Shown here: positions 1 through 11,885 of the stretch, piece after piece | Layout: every line of letters starts with the position of its first letter | Numbering within the stretch: the first letter of the stretch is position 1 | Source of the DNA: Polyporus tsugae | Lineage: Eukaryota > Basidiomycota > Agaricomycetes > Polyporales > Polyporaceae | Assembly: GCA_024305745.1 (NCBI GenBank) | Contig: JAHRBS010000010.1 | Coordinates: 565,501-629,500, forward strand | Direction of reading: 5' to 3' | DNA length: 64,000 nt | Position numbers and translations under genes: made by a program | The notes under the pieces: model-generated | Database searches by the model: none | What the model saw: the letters and a program-made list of their open reading frames with translations, nothing else | What the model was told of the DNA's origin: nothing

Positions 1-984
1 TCGACGTTCGACATTCCAACAGCTCGGAGTTCGCGACCAGTGCGTGCGGTTCGAATCCGAGTCGGACCCACCCCACTGCCCAGGAACAACAAGTTGCATA
101 ACGCGACGCCATGATGATCCTGATCCTCCTGCTGTTGCCCTTGAGATGGATCATGCATATGTATCGTGACAGCACTTCACGAGCTTACGCCACTGCTCGA
201 GTATATGTTGTCAACACAAGATGCCGAACTAGTACTGACCATAGCCACGGCCGGACGGATGAGCACAGCCTCCGGGTCCCTGCCTGCGCGGAAAAGAAGT
301 TTGCGTTAAGTTCACGTTGAGGGCGGCCGCGCCCGTTGGAAGACAGGCGAGTGCCCGCCCGCCGAGCTAGGCTAAGTACATATCCTAGGATGCGGTAAGC
401 GCGTAAGTACTACGTACACTGGTCAACGCCTCCCACGTTTGGTTGTTGGTTGTGCGCGCACCGGGATGCGCGGGAGTTCCATGATGGTGCGGGCTCGCGG
501 ATATGTCACCAACTTGCAATTGATTCTTCTGTGGATATGTACTAGTCGCTCTTCTGCCGAAAGGCAATCAGTGGCTCGCACGGGCTGACCGTAACGTTAC
601 CAAGGCGAAAACTCAACGGAGGTGCGGATATGTTTGCGGCGCCGCAGGCGGGGTATGTAGTAATGCGTTTCAGCCAACGCGCAGGAAGGCGTGGGGACGG
701 GAGTGTGAAACGGGACCACGCGCGGACCGCTGGCACCATGCCCGAGAAGCCCGACAGAGCGCCTTGCCAGCGACATGCCAGACACTCCGGCAGATGGACA
801 GTGCGGAGCGACGGCCGACAGACAGACGTTGACCGCGATCGTCCTCCGAGTCCTGCAGAGTAGTCATGATCAGTGCGACGATTGCGAAGCGCTCCGCGTA
901 TTCCAAAACCGTATATCAATTAACATAACAATATAGATATTCTATAGATCTGTGATGGAGAAAAATACGTATACCGTGCATTGA
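1..984. other. Intergenic, no supported gene
   Basis: No reading frame here has conserved motifs or plausible exon structure. It lies downstream of the P450 gene. Positions 49-59 resemble a tRNA T-loop, but the flanking stem does not pair well (see the rejected list). Confidence 0.5.
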
Positions 985-3838
985 TCAGTCCACGCGGCGC
1001 ACCCGCATCGGGAGGTTCGCGCCCTTCTCGCCGACGACGCGCGGGCGCGGGAGCACGCCGCGGCAGTATTCGATCTTCGTCTCTGGCCCGTCGGGCAGCT
1101 CGAAGCGGTAGTGCTTGATGAGCACCCCGAGCACGGCCTGTGGACGGTAGAGAGCGGGTGAGCACCGGGTAGACGATCAGGACCCGAACAAAAGCGCGCC
1201 GGAAGAAAGATGAGGATGAAGATAGTCAGATTGAGAAGGCGAAGAAATGGACGTGGTCTGGGAGGGCGACGCACCTTGAATTCGGCCAGCGCGAAGCCGC
1301 GCCCGAGACACATGCGTTGCCCGTCGATAAAGGTGAGCAGGTGACGGTGGCCCTGGACCTCCTGCGCCTTCTTCGGGAGGCCGTCTTTGCTCAGCCAGCG
1401 CTCGGGGCAGAACTCGTGCGCGTCGGGGCCCCAATATGCGACGGCGGTGTTCATGCAGCTGATGGGCACTGTGACCTCTTGGCCCTCGGTGATGGCGACG
1501 TGGTCGACGAGCTCGCCGGTCGGGAGGCGGAGGGGCGCGGAGAGCGGGATGACGTCATCTTTTGCGGCCTGTTCAGGTTAGACAGATGCGTGCGGTCAGC
1601 GGACGGTGACACAAGACAAGCAAGGACAAGACGTACAACGCGAGTGGTGACGTTGAGCGGAGCGTGGAGACGGAGGATCTCGTGAACGACGGCATCGAGG
1701 TAGTGCAGACCAGAGCCGTTGGTGAGCTGTTCCCAGGTCGGATCCGCGTTCGGGAACTCTTCTTTCAGCTCCTCGCGAAGGCGTTCCTGCGTCTCCGGCT
1801 TGCGGGACAACTCGATGAGGGCCCACTGGCGTGTCGACGGTGAGCGACTTGCGAAAATTGAATATACGGATATGACACTTACAGTAAGACTGACTGAAAC
1901 GCAAGACGATCGACAGGGCTCAGAAGACACACAAATGCTCAAAATAGAATCCACGTACTTGACGTAGTTTCGTATCCTGCCAGGATTAGCACCTTCATCT
2001 GCGACGAAAGATCAGCCTCATTCGCTTACTGGGGAAACTGCATGGGGCTAACCTGGGCCATGATCTCCTCCTGAGACATCTGCAGGCTCGAATTGGCATC
2101 CTCTGCCTTAACTGTGGCAAATTTGTTAGCTTGTGCTTCGTACGTGCTATTTTCATGCGGTGCAGATGACGCACTCAACAGGCCGATGATACTCTTCTCC
2201 TCCTTGCCCTTCTCGCCAAGACCCTTCATCTCCCTGCGCGTATTCTCGAGCAGGGGGACGGCGATCTCCTCCATACACTGGTTGAGCTTCAGCTGCAGAC
2301 GGCGAGTTTCGGTAGGGAGCCGCCAGAGGAAGGGGAAGACGTTGCCGAAGAAGAGGGCCATGGCGGTGATGATGCTGGGCTTGACGTGACCCATGGCGTC
2401 AAAGACTTCGGCGACGGCAGAGTGCTTGCCCTCGAGAGAACCAAAGTCGTGAGAGAAGCCCGCGATGCCGATGCTGTCAAGGCTGGGAGAAGGTTCACGA
2501 ATGCCTCTTAAGAGAAGTGGTTTGTGCTTACGAGACGTGGTTCATCCTGGATATATGCGCACACAGATCAGTCTACGAATGCTCTCCGCTAGTGTCCATA
2601 GTCAACGCACCATTTCTGCACATCTATCGTGGCAGAATCGACAGCAGCTAGTTGGTTGTCCCAATTGGTCTTGAGCTACAGACGGCAAGCAGTTCAATCA
2701 CCCAGAAAGGTGGAGCAGCACGACGCAACAAGGGACCTCGTACCTTGTAGACGGAGTCGTAGAAGACCGACATGAGTCCGCGAATGGCGATATTGCTGAA
2801 GGCGGGGGAGATAGCCTTGCGCTGCCTAATGGCGAAGCAATGGGTGAGCTGTGACCACAGAATGGGAAAGGCACACAACGTACCGTTTGTGGGACTCCCC
2901 TTCCGCCCAAAGTAGCCCACGGCCCAACTACAGTACCATTAAGTCCAATCCTCGAACATGAATTCCCAATCCTTTAGAAGCGAGCAAGAGAGAACGTAGG
3001 ATTCCGCGCCTGACCGACTACGGCCATAGCCATAGCCGTCTATGATGGTCGCTTGGACTCCGCTTGGACCCCGCTTCGTCGCCGACCGAGAAAAGTGAGA
3101 GAACGGTGAGGCGGCCTTGACCCAGTGGCGGAACACCACCACTGAACGCCTGGTACCCGACGGTGGACCCAAAACCCTCCCTCCTGAACTGAGCCTACTG
3201 AAAGTTCCGGGAAATTTCCTGCTCACATACTCTCCTGCTCACATACTCCATCATTTTATCGCTGAAGCTTAGGGAGCAAGGGGGATTTGAGAGGAAATAG
3301 CTGCTGAGACTGAGAAGGGCAAGCGAAAGACGCTATGGGAGTCGGAGTCGGCTACCGAAAAGGGACTCTCGCGGGAACGCCGAGAAACAATTTGCGCCGC
3401 CATGGCTGTAGTCGTAGCCAGCCAGGCGGAGAATCCGATATTCTGGAGCAAGGAGTACTCAAGGCGACGTACCAGACCCTCAATTGCGACCCTCGACAAC
3501 TTCGTCTGGACGTATGTCCACGTTTCGACCGAGTAGAAATGCGCGATCGCCTTGGGATCGGTGAGAATGACCCGGGTGGACCCAAGCGGCGCGGGGACGC
3601 GATAGACGGACCCATACTCCTCGATCCACGCTTCGTAGATGGAGCCGGATTCGGGGTTGTTGGCGATAAGGTTGCGGATGCCGAAGAGCCAGCTTTGCCT
3701 CTGGGGGCAGGCGAGAGGTGTTTCGCGGGAAGCCTTGCGGCGGGCGCGGACGAACCTGTGGGCGAAGTGGACGGTGACGAGGACGGCGACGACCTGCCAG
3801 AGCGGGAAGGACCGTATGATGTCTGTTGGGATGATCAT
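985..3838 (-). CDS. Cytochrome P450 monooxygenase
   Basis: Probable ER-membrane, haem-thiolate monooxygenase of the fungal CYP type. The substrate is unknown. Exon 1 (3838-3473) encodes a hydrophobic N-terminal anchor (VVAVLVTVHFAH) and the start of the fold. Short exons follow, 2927-2884 (GLLWAEGESHKR) and 2825-2744 (QRKAISPAFS, C-helix region). Later exons carry SLDSIGIAGFSHDFG, the I-helix AGYETT, the K-helix ExxR (EILR), PERW, and the haem-binding FIDGQRMCLGRGFA, which fits FxxGxRxCxG. The last exon ends LPMRVRRVD with its stop at 985-987. About nine introns were placed by conserved motifs, and no disabling mutation was seen. Intron 1 is 545 bp, ten times the local norm. The family members I recall as closest are CYP5144/CYP5150-like, but the subfamily assignment is only an impression. 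Confidence 0.88.
2928..3472 (-). other. Over-long intron 1 of the P450 gene
   Basis: A GTACGT donor follows codon CTG at 3473-3475 and a TAG acceptor precedes TTG at 2927. Both sites are phase 0 and join IEGL to LGRGLLW. The 545-bp length contrasts with the other 50-70 bp introns and suggests sequence inserted into an ordinary intron. It contains a short direct repeat (ctcacatactc twice at about 3220-3250). Confidence 0.7.
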
Positions 3839-4588
3839 GGCGCGGGGCGAGAGGTGGGGGCGATTGCCCGGAAGTCGAGCCTTGAGCTTAAGAGCAAGAT
3901 GGGAGAGCAGAAGAAGTCGTGGCGTATGTTATGGGAATTGACATGCTTGACAGGTGCGCATGGGTTCGGAGTTCCTGGGGAAGCGGTCAACGCAGCATGT
4001 GAATGCTGGACGGATGGGGACGTCGACGTGTTGGAAGCAAATTTGGGAGGGTTATATTGTCGGTCCGACGAGAGTACTCAGCAAGAAGCGAATTGTTGAA
4101 CGCAAGGAGTTAACAGTCATCGTGACATTCCGAAGGTGCTGTACAATATCGATGGTACTGGTTAATATCTGGAGGAGAAGATTTTGATGTGAGATTGAGA
4201 AGAGCGATCAAGGTCGTTCCTGGGAGGTTCTTGGTGTTGTTTGGGCGTCTGACATCATGTCTTTGACAGAACATCGCCTCTCACCGGCGCCCGGCGGGGC
4301 CCGTGTCTGGCCGGCCGTGTACGCGTGCGCACTCAGCGAGAATTTATTTGTGACTTTGGAGTTCCATACTTTTCTGCTATTTTCTAGGGAGTTCCATCGA
4401 CCAGCCACCCCTTAATTCAGGTTCCAGACGTAGCTACCAAGAAAGCATACAGTAAGTATTCCCCAGAACTTGAACTTGTGCTACTGTACGCGTATTAGAC
4501 AGCTGTCGGAGTCTCCGCTACAAATTGTCATGTTCGATCCTCTGGGCACTTTGCTGGATAAGTAAACGGTACATAATTCTCAGGTCCG
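3839..4588. other. Intergenic between P450 promoter and DUF6534 gene 3' end
   Basis: Contains the P450 promoter side. No TATA box or gene that I can support. Confidence 0.4.
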
Positions 4589-6740
4589 TTACACGGACAC
4601 GCTCCCCTGATTGCGTTTCTCCCACTCCTCATGTTCAGTTGAAATTTGGACGTTGATCGTCCGCTCGGGCTCCGGTACCTGCAGGTCCCGTTAGTGCTGA
4701 GCGCACGTTGTTTCTGCGTGTATGTTTATGAACGCCCACCTGTGGTACGTTCCAGGTCTCAGCAGCGGCTTGACGGTGCGCGCGTGCGATTAGGCCCAAC
4801 CCGGCATATGAGCCATCGCTGACAACCTCCAGTCCGCGTTTGGCAAGAGCGTTTCTCGAGTTGAGTCTGCATTTGGCATTGACACATGAGGCACGGCGGG
4901 CATCAATGGAGAAGGGATAGTGCGTACACAGATAAGAAGGAGTTTGCGTATACTGTTGGGCCGAAGTTAGTGTACCGCTAATTGACTGAACGCTGCCGCC
5001 GGCTTGCGTACCTCGTGTGGAGATTGTTCCAAAGAACAGGACCAACAACGTACTCCGGTTATAATCGCCTATGGTCTTTTCCGTTCATGGGTACAGGGAC
5101 ATGAGATCCAAAGGTGTCGAGGACTCACGAAAGCAAGACCAAGCGCATTGAGTATGCTAGGTGCAGAAGCCAGCTAATGTTTCAGAAACCGACTCGATCT
5201 CTTCGGGAAACTACATTACCAGTGAAGTAACCCTGCGCAGCTCCTCAGCACCGTAATCACAATAATGCCTAAGGATACATACCTGTGTTCACCACATATA
5301 TCACTATATGGTCTAGGAGCGTGTTGTTGCTGGTGTTCACAATGAGTACCAGAGCTCGAAGCCGGAAGGAAGTTTCCGCTCACTGTTTAAGCCCAGAACG
5401 GCTATGCCACAAAACACTTGTCAGGGTTGTCGTGAGGATGAGGTCCGCCAGGAAAGACACTCCTACAGGAGCTGAGATAAGCCACTACGGTGATATGACA
5501 GTATCAGCATTCGAGAGAGGAACGGCAAGTGGCAGAGGTACCCCAATACCGGAGGTTGAAAGGGTGGAGATCGTGGCAAAGCTGAAGATACACGGTTTTG
5601 TCACTTGGTAGTGAGGCGATATCCGATGAACTCACGATTGATATGCTGTAGCTTGTGATTTTGATCGTCTGAATATTGACTAAGGAGACAACAGGTGCCA
5701 AGTACTGGCTTACCTATCGCAAATCCTGCAACCAGAGGTGAAGCGCGGTTTCAACGTGGGACCAGAAGTTCGTAAATCCGACTTACCCAAGCCTACAGCG
5801 AGTAGGAGCATCTACACTTGAATCTGAGCCTCATTGAAATGTAACATGGATCGGGCACAGCGTACCGCAGACAATGCCGCAATGCGGAACCGCGAGCCCA
5901 CTGCGAGACCGTCAACAACGGCCCAGAGCTCCCGAAGATATAAACACATACTTTCATAGACCCGTCGGGCGAAGAATCTATATTAATATTAGTCTTCGTA
6001 GTAGAATCAGGGAAGTGGATGGGTATTCACAGCTCTGCTGATAGAGCCGTGATACTCTGTAACTCGTCAGACAACCGCACTGGCACACGCATGGATTCGT
6101 CATAATGAGCATACGAACATTGAGCACAGGTTGTATCTGCGAAGGGGGGCTTCTAAGTCACGATTGTATCATACGTCATAGTCTTGAATAGGACTCACGT
6201 TCAGAGACCTACACGTTCTGGTGTCAGCTATCGGCATGGCAGTCTCTCAGGAAATGTCTCACCAAGGACCGCCTGAAGCAAGGGCGGAGCCGAGATTCCC
6301 ATAATATGTGACGAGGACATTGTAGTTACGACATCTTTCAGTAACTCCCCATCCAAATCCAAACTGAATAGAAAAGTACCAAAGATACATCGTCAAGGCG
6401 GTATGAAGGGTCTCCAAAGCCAGGACGACACCAACCTATGAACGCATTCGAGTCAAGCACGTCTTGGAGCGAGAACTGACACACACACGCACCAACAGTC
6501 GGATGAACGAGTCGTCCGAACGGAAGAGATGGTAATATCTGTACGCTTGGTGCACAATCAGGCCGTATAGGCTACATGACTCGAAGTCAGGCCACATATC
6601 GGTACTCGGACGGACGGTCGTACGTACACGAGTCCGAGGAAAGTTCCTAGAAGGTATGCGCCGAACGTTTTGTCGAGGGGCAACCACGTCGACAATTCGT
6701 CGGGAGACAAACTCTTCAATCCCGAGGTGGAATTCATCAT
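4589..6740 (-). CDS. DUF6534-type seven-helix membrane protein, intron-rich
   Basis: A member, judged from remembered family pattern, of the basidiomycete-expanded DUF6534 family of integral membrane proteins with unknown function. Visible exons in order: start MMNSTSG...LPLDKTFGAYLLGT (6740 on); LYGLIVHQAYRYY; VGVVLALETLHTAL; NIQPVLNVRMLIM; RFFARRVYE; MLLLAVGLGFAIG; FATISTLSTSGIG; WLISAPVGVSFLADLILT with HSRSGLKHNN; LLDHIVIYVVNTG; GLLHCILNALGLAF; YANSFLSVLNSRNALAKRG. The probable C-terminus is NVPQVPEPERTINVQ... with stop at 4589. In-frame stops such as those after ISP and LKQ disappear when canonical introns of about 55 bp are removed, so I read this as an intact gene with roughly 14 introns rather than a pseudogene. 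The exon around 6250-6330 is the least certain, and the segment joining GLGLAF to YANSF is also unclear. Confidence 0.68.
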
Positions 6741-7762
6741 GAGGGCTGACGACGAAGCAGGAGGTTTAGGAGCAACGAGGTTCGTTGAACGGACGCAGAA
6801 CCACCGGACGCTTGGTGTCTTTCATGAGAAGCGAGCAGTGTCTTTATATACCACGAATGTCGACACAGGGCTCCGTCAGAACTTGCAGTGTATCAAGGCC
6901 TTGACTGATAGGACTGAGAGGAACAAACTTACTTTGCAGCGCAGTTGGGCAGGTGTGCACTGCGTTCCGGTGGGTCTCAGTCAGAGGTGGCTAGCGGCTA
7001 GGGAAACGAAGTCCGATCACACAACACTTACCTGAATGTCATCCTTAAAGCTGCATATGGATATCGAGAAGCCTCCCTGGGTCTTTCAACGCCGTCTCCA
7101 AGCCCTTGCACTAGTGCTAGTGCTGGGCAGAAAGCCTTCAAAGCTTCATCCCCGGCATCGCCTCCTGATCGCCTCGCTAGTAAGGTTCCGTCACCATACT
7201 TCAAGCTGCCCTCGGAGCGGAGCTGAGGCCTGAGGACAGCTTGCCCGAGGTGGAGTGCGGCATCAGGATCTATCCACAATACGAACAAATTCGAAGTCAC
7301 GTCCCATACGTCGTAGCTGTCGGAACAAAATATTCAGCACCACACTGAGCGAATATGCATGGCGACCGACTCCGCAGCGCGCTGCGTCAAGTGCAAGCAT
7401 CAGAGACGTCAAAGCCTGTGCTATCTTTGCAACTTTCCTACGTGTTCCACGAGGAAATGGAACTGGAACGGTGAGTCAGCTCGATGAGATGGCCCACGGG
7501 GAATCGACACCACAGTTGGCACGTCAAAGGGTCTCGGTGAAGAGTTGGCAGGGGAGACTAGCAGGATACTACGCCCAGTATCTATCATAAGAACGGGGCT
7601 AGCTAGTATGTCGATACCTCCACGCTTGGGACAGATGATAGCACTGGGATGCATTGTCCAGAGGATATATGCGATGATACAGCAACAGAAGCAGAACCTC
7701 CAACACGTCGGGAAAGCACAGACAACGAGTCCTTGTCGACAACAAACGAGGGGACAGCCTTC
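6741..7762. other. Intergenic, promoter side of the DUF6534 gene
   Basis: Short open frames exist on both strands. One plus-strand frame starting at 7361 has two CxxC pairs (CVKC, CYLC) followed by a possible donor, but no convincing continuation was found. No gene is called. Confidence 0.35.
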
Positions 7763-8814
7763 CTATAAAACGAGACGGGGAAAGACATACGAGTTCCAGA
7801 TATCCCCAGGTCCAAGACAAAGGACGAAAGAGCAAGACTGTGACTGTGACGACTGTAGATTTGTCGTCGACGGAGAGGGGTCCAGCGAACCGGTGTCCAG
7901 ATCTGAAAGCACAGAGAGGACCTCCCTCGCACGGCATAGGTCCTCACAGATCTCCGTCCAGGTGTCTGCAGCGGGTATAGCGGATCCACGAGGAGGCAAG
8001 ATGCGGATGGTCAGCGGATGATCGTGCTGGGCTTTGCCTGCGGGAACAGCATCTGGATCGAGCACGCCGCGGTGTGGAGGGCAGACAGGGACCGGAGCAT
8101 GGATGCTGAATACACCCTCCGGAAGAAGCGAGGTCTTGACGGCTGAATCGTAGAGAGGCACCTTCGGGCCATTGTTGGTTGAGAGAGTCGCTTTGGACGG
8201 GTGTTCCGTATCCTTCTCGGAGTATGCGTGGATGACGAGCTTCCCATTCCGCACGCGAAGCCGATCCGTCATCAGGGGGAGCTTGATCTGGTACGGAGAG
8301 GTCGTGCGTTTGCGGAGGACGAGCTTGCGTATGGTTTGGGGCTAGTGATTACGGAGAAGAGATGAGCATAGCAATTAAATGTTGAGAGACCGGAAGAAGT
8401 ACGCACCTCCTCGTGTCCGTCTGAGGCGATTGATATCCCTGCCGCTGGGGCAGAGACTGGCGTCGAAACCACGCGCGGATCCTCTCGGGGCAGAGCAACG
8501 GTGGCAACCGTCGGAGCATCAGCAGCCAAGAGGGCATCAGAAGGGGGTTGTGAGACGGTGTCGAAGGCGAGGTCGGAAGGCGAAGAGCTTAAAGAGCAGG
8601 TATCAGAGCTTTGTGACGAGTCGGAGAAGCAGAGTTCAGAGCAAGTCGAGTTTGACAGCATTTCGAGATGGTGCAGGAACGGCATGCCGGGCTCAACCCA
8701 AGGGAACGTGAGTATTCCATCTTGCGCTCCTGGAGACGTAGGTGTGCATGTGGCTGGAAGGGCTGACACGTCGGGAACAAGTCCGGAGGAATTCAGGCCG
8801 GTGTGGGATGACAC
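7763..8814 (-). CDS. Hypothetical protein, Ser/Pro-rich N-terminal half
   Basis: Not recognised. Two exons read continuously across a canonical 65-bp intron at 8342-8406 (GTGCGT...CTAG), joining SDGHEE to PQTIRKLVLRKR. The first part is Ser/Thr/Pro-rich. The second is more ordered (SPYQIKLPLMTDRLRVRNGKLV, then a hydrophilic stretch) and ends PRLVL with stop at 7763. There is no ATG at 8814: the open frame simply extends to there. An in-frame ATG at 8683-8685 (MPFLHHLEML) is a reasonable start, or an upstream exon is missing. It is divergent to the gene at 9347. No membrane segment or signal peptide is seen. Confidence 0.5.
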
Positions 8815-9346
8815 TCGGGGCTGTTGCAGAAGACGGAGTCAAAACTGGAATCGATGGAGAGACTGTTGAGGGTAGTGGGGAAGAGGTGCTGAGTGTTTGG
8901 ACATGAAACGCACATGGAGCCCATCGTGGTGGGAGCCAAGTCGTGCGAGATGTCGATGGCCAAGCGCTGCCGCAAGCCACGCGGACTCGGGCCTACTGAC
9001 TCTCCCTCCACCCTCCTCCGTCCTCCAGGTCTACCCTAGGACACTCGATCTAACGACCGTTTATCCAAACAACGTCGATTGGGTCTTACAACTCCAGGCT
9101 CTTCAACATACCCCGTATCAGAGCAAGATCGGCGATCGACAGAGTCGGGTCTGTCCAGATCTATATACAATACATACACACCGCCTAACACGAGCGGGCC
9201 TTTCGGGGAACAAGGACGGAGGATTGGTCGCCAAGATACCCTTTACTTGTGAGCATACACCCTCAAAAATCCCGATGAACTCTAGTAAATGGCCTCCACA
9301 GCTTGTCGTGGCTTTCTAGTGCACGACCGCAGCCATCCCATCGTGT
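8815..9346. other. Intergenic between divergent hypothetical genes
   Basis: Likely shared upstream region. An open minus-strand frame at 8793-9011 could be a first exon of the neighbouring gene, but the splice could not be resolved. Confidence 0.35.
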
Positions 9347-11377
9347 ATGGCATTGGAATCCGTCGTGACCCACACTGGTCCTGGCACAACATTCACCCTA
9401 CCTCTCGCATCCCCAGCTCTCACCCGGTCACCCTCTTCCACTCCGTCTAGTACGCTCAACTCGCCCCTTCCCATTTCCACCATCCAGCTGCGGAGGTCAT
9501 CCTATGGCGGCGTTGCGTACTACGGGGCCCACAGCCATTTCCCGGGAGACTCGCCGGATAGAAGCCATAAAGAACTATCAGAGAGACATAGCGAACTGGC
9601 AGAGTCGCTGAAGAGGAGCGTCACGATTGTGTTCTGGCACAAGGTGAGGATGATCATTTGTGCGTTCGATCAGGCTACTTCCGCCACATACACTGGACTC
9701 TCGAAGACGACGTGTCATTGCGTTGTCGGCGACATGAAACGCCGCCACTCGTATGCTACTTGGAGCAAGTCCTTAGGCCTTAGCCCATGGTGACCCGCCA
9801 GTCGAATGGGTAGTTCATTCTAGTGGCGTGGTCTTAAACCTTGTTGAATACGAACTCACCACAAATCTTCCCAGGCTAACATGCAGCCGTTCCGATTGCG
9901 GCGGGAAATTTCGACATTTCCACTCCTGCGTCTCTCAGAAGTTGAGCCTATCATGGCCGCCTTCCGCCTCCTTGCGAACTCCTACATCGAGGTTTACAAC
10001 CCTGATGCGCGTGCATGGGAGAAAGAGCAAGTCTGTGCTGTGCGCTCAGTGGAGAGCCAGCAGAGGGTGCTTTTTCGCGTTTGCCACAGCATCATCCACA
10101 GCCTGGAAGATTCAGAATGCCCAGGGCTGGACGCGGAAATCAGACTACAGGAGGAGTCGAGTTGTACCTCTGCTGTACCACTGATTTACCACCCTGTGGA
10201 CACGACGAGTCCGAGGAAACGTTTGGCGGACGAGCTATTGACACAACCAGCAAGCAAGTACCATCGGTCGTGTTCTGCTCAGAGCCCCGTTTCGACGCAT
10301 ATGGCTGTAAATGAGTTCGAGAGCTCTCCGTCTGAGGACCTCATCGAACCACCTGCAGCGCAGCCTGCTTGCGTCTCTCCTATCTCTTCACCCTCTGTCA
10401 GCTTTACGCCTCCTCTTCCCGCTAGGACAACATCTACGACCAATCTCCAGCCCAGGCAGGAATCCCACTACACGCCTCACACACCCATCAGTCCTGTGCA
10501 CTACCCTAGTTCCAGAATCGCCCCCATGGTCGCCATCTCTCCAAGAACAAGCGGCTCCATCCTGAGCTTGCCCTTACCACGGCCCACCATCTCGTCCGAG
10601 TCGTCGCTCGCCATGGCGGTCACACCGCCGACGCACACTTTGTCTCTCCAGCGATCGCCTGCGTCCGAGTCCCCGACGCACGCGCCGCAATCCGCGCTTC
10701 CGCTTCCGCTTCCGAGCCCCAAAACACACGCGAACCCGAACCCCACTCCGTCGCCCACGCCCGCGTCCACGCCTCTCCCGTCCACCTCCAGCCTCCTCGC
10801 CCCCAACGACGACCGCGAGCCGACGTCCGCCACAACGCAGGGGAGCGGGCCAGCGAAGGCGTGGCCGCACGGCAAGTACGTGTACGAGATCGACGTGGGG
10901 TTCACCGCGATGGAGGCGGTGATGGCGCGCGAGCCCGCGCTGAAGCAGCCCGACGCGTTCCGGCGCGCGTTTGGGGTGCCGCACAAGAAGTCGACCGTGT
11001 GCAGCCACAAGAAGGTGTGGAAGAGCGCACCGCAGGACATGCTCGCCGAGTGGCGCGCGCGGGGGCGCGAGGACGGCGCACTGTGGAGCGAGTTTGTCAG
11101 GGCGGTCGAGGGGAAGGACCTGAAGAGGGGCGCGCCGGTGCCGGGGATGGGGATGGGGATGAGTGGTGGTGGGGGTGCAGTTGCGCATACCGCCGCGGCG
11201 TTTGGGTCGCCGCAAGGGGGTGTTCTGCATCTGAACGCAGGGACGAGGTCGGGGCCTGGGACGGGGTTGGGGATGAGGATCCAGCCTGCGCAGGGGTTGG
11301 GTGTGAGACTGGAGGAGCCGATGGCATCGTTGAGGCCGCCTATGGTAAGGCCATACAGCTTTGGTGACCGATTCTGA
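9347..11377 (+). CDS. Hypothetical protein, Ser/Pro-rich with a conserved C-terminal block
   Basis: Not recognised as a named family. Exon 1 (9347-9643) ends VTIVFWHK and exon 2 (9875-11377) begins ANMQPFRLRREISTFP. A 231-bp intron with GTGAGG donor and TTCCCAG acceptor, both phase 0, joins them, giving about 599 residues. The layout is an N-terminal ordered region (FPLLRLSEVEP, YIEVYNP), then a long Ser/Thr/Pro-rich linker. After it comes a compact block rich in basic and aromatic residues (HGKYVYEIDVGF, DAFRRAFGVPHKKSTVCSHK, VWKSAPQDMLAEWRARG) that could be a DNA- or protein-binding unit, and a Gly-rich tail. The linker suggests a regulatory nuclear protein, but that is inference only. The intron is long and may hide another exon around 9670-9770. 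Confidence 0.6.
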
Positions 11378-11885
11378 TTCCTTCAGGCCCACTTTGCGTT
11401 CATTGTACGATGTGGATGACGGACTGGATTTGGATTGTATCTATGGTCTCATGCTTGTCGTCGTTATGCTTATGCTTTCTGTGCCGCTGTAAGGAGGAGG
11501 ATACCTCGTGCTTTCGTATAGCCAGTTACTAACTAGTGTATGTTGTGCTTGTGTATACTAATGCTAATATTGCAAGAAGTACTATCGAATGGGAGACTGA
11601 GGAGTATGCCGTATTAAGAACAAGCAATCGAGAGGTTTCGTCAAGGGTGGAGGAGTACTGGTTGAGGAATATAGAGAGGATAATAGTAGGACAGGCGGTG
11701 GTGGCGGTGGCCGCGCCGGTTGTCGTCCTCGTCGTGCGCGGGAGCAGCGTCGGGCGAAACGCCCGTCCACGTAGTTTCGCTCTCAGAGACCCCAGAGAGA
11801 CCCTCACCTTCCCCTTCCCTTCCTCCGCTCTTGCTCTCGGCTACTCTCCCCGCCCTTTCGACCGCCTCCACCACTGTCTACCACC
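11378..11885. other. Intergenic, chs5 promoter and 5' UTR
   Basis: Pyrimidine-rich stretch just upstream of the chs5 ATG (about 11800-11880), as is common in fungal promoters. No other gene supported. Confidence 0.4.

Noticed and set aside
45..72. Possible tRNA 3' half with GGTTCGAATCC
   Set aside because: The T-stem pairs at only three or four of five positions and no matching 5' half or anticodon arm is visible inside the window.
4635..5611. DUF6534 region first read as a pseudogene because of in-frame stops
   Set aside because: The stops fall inside segments with GT...AG ends of about 55 bp, and removing them restores family-like sequence.
10574..11392. Open frames antisense to the hypothetical gene at 9347
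   Set aside because: Arg/Pro/His-rich composition typical of a shadow of a GC-rich coding exon.
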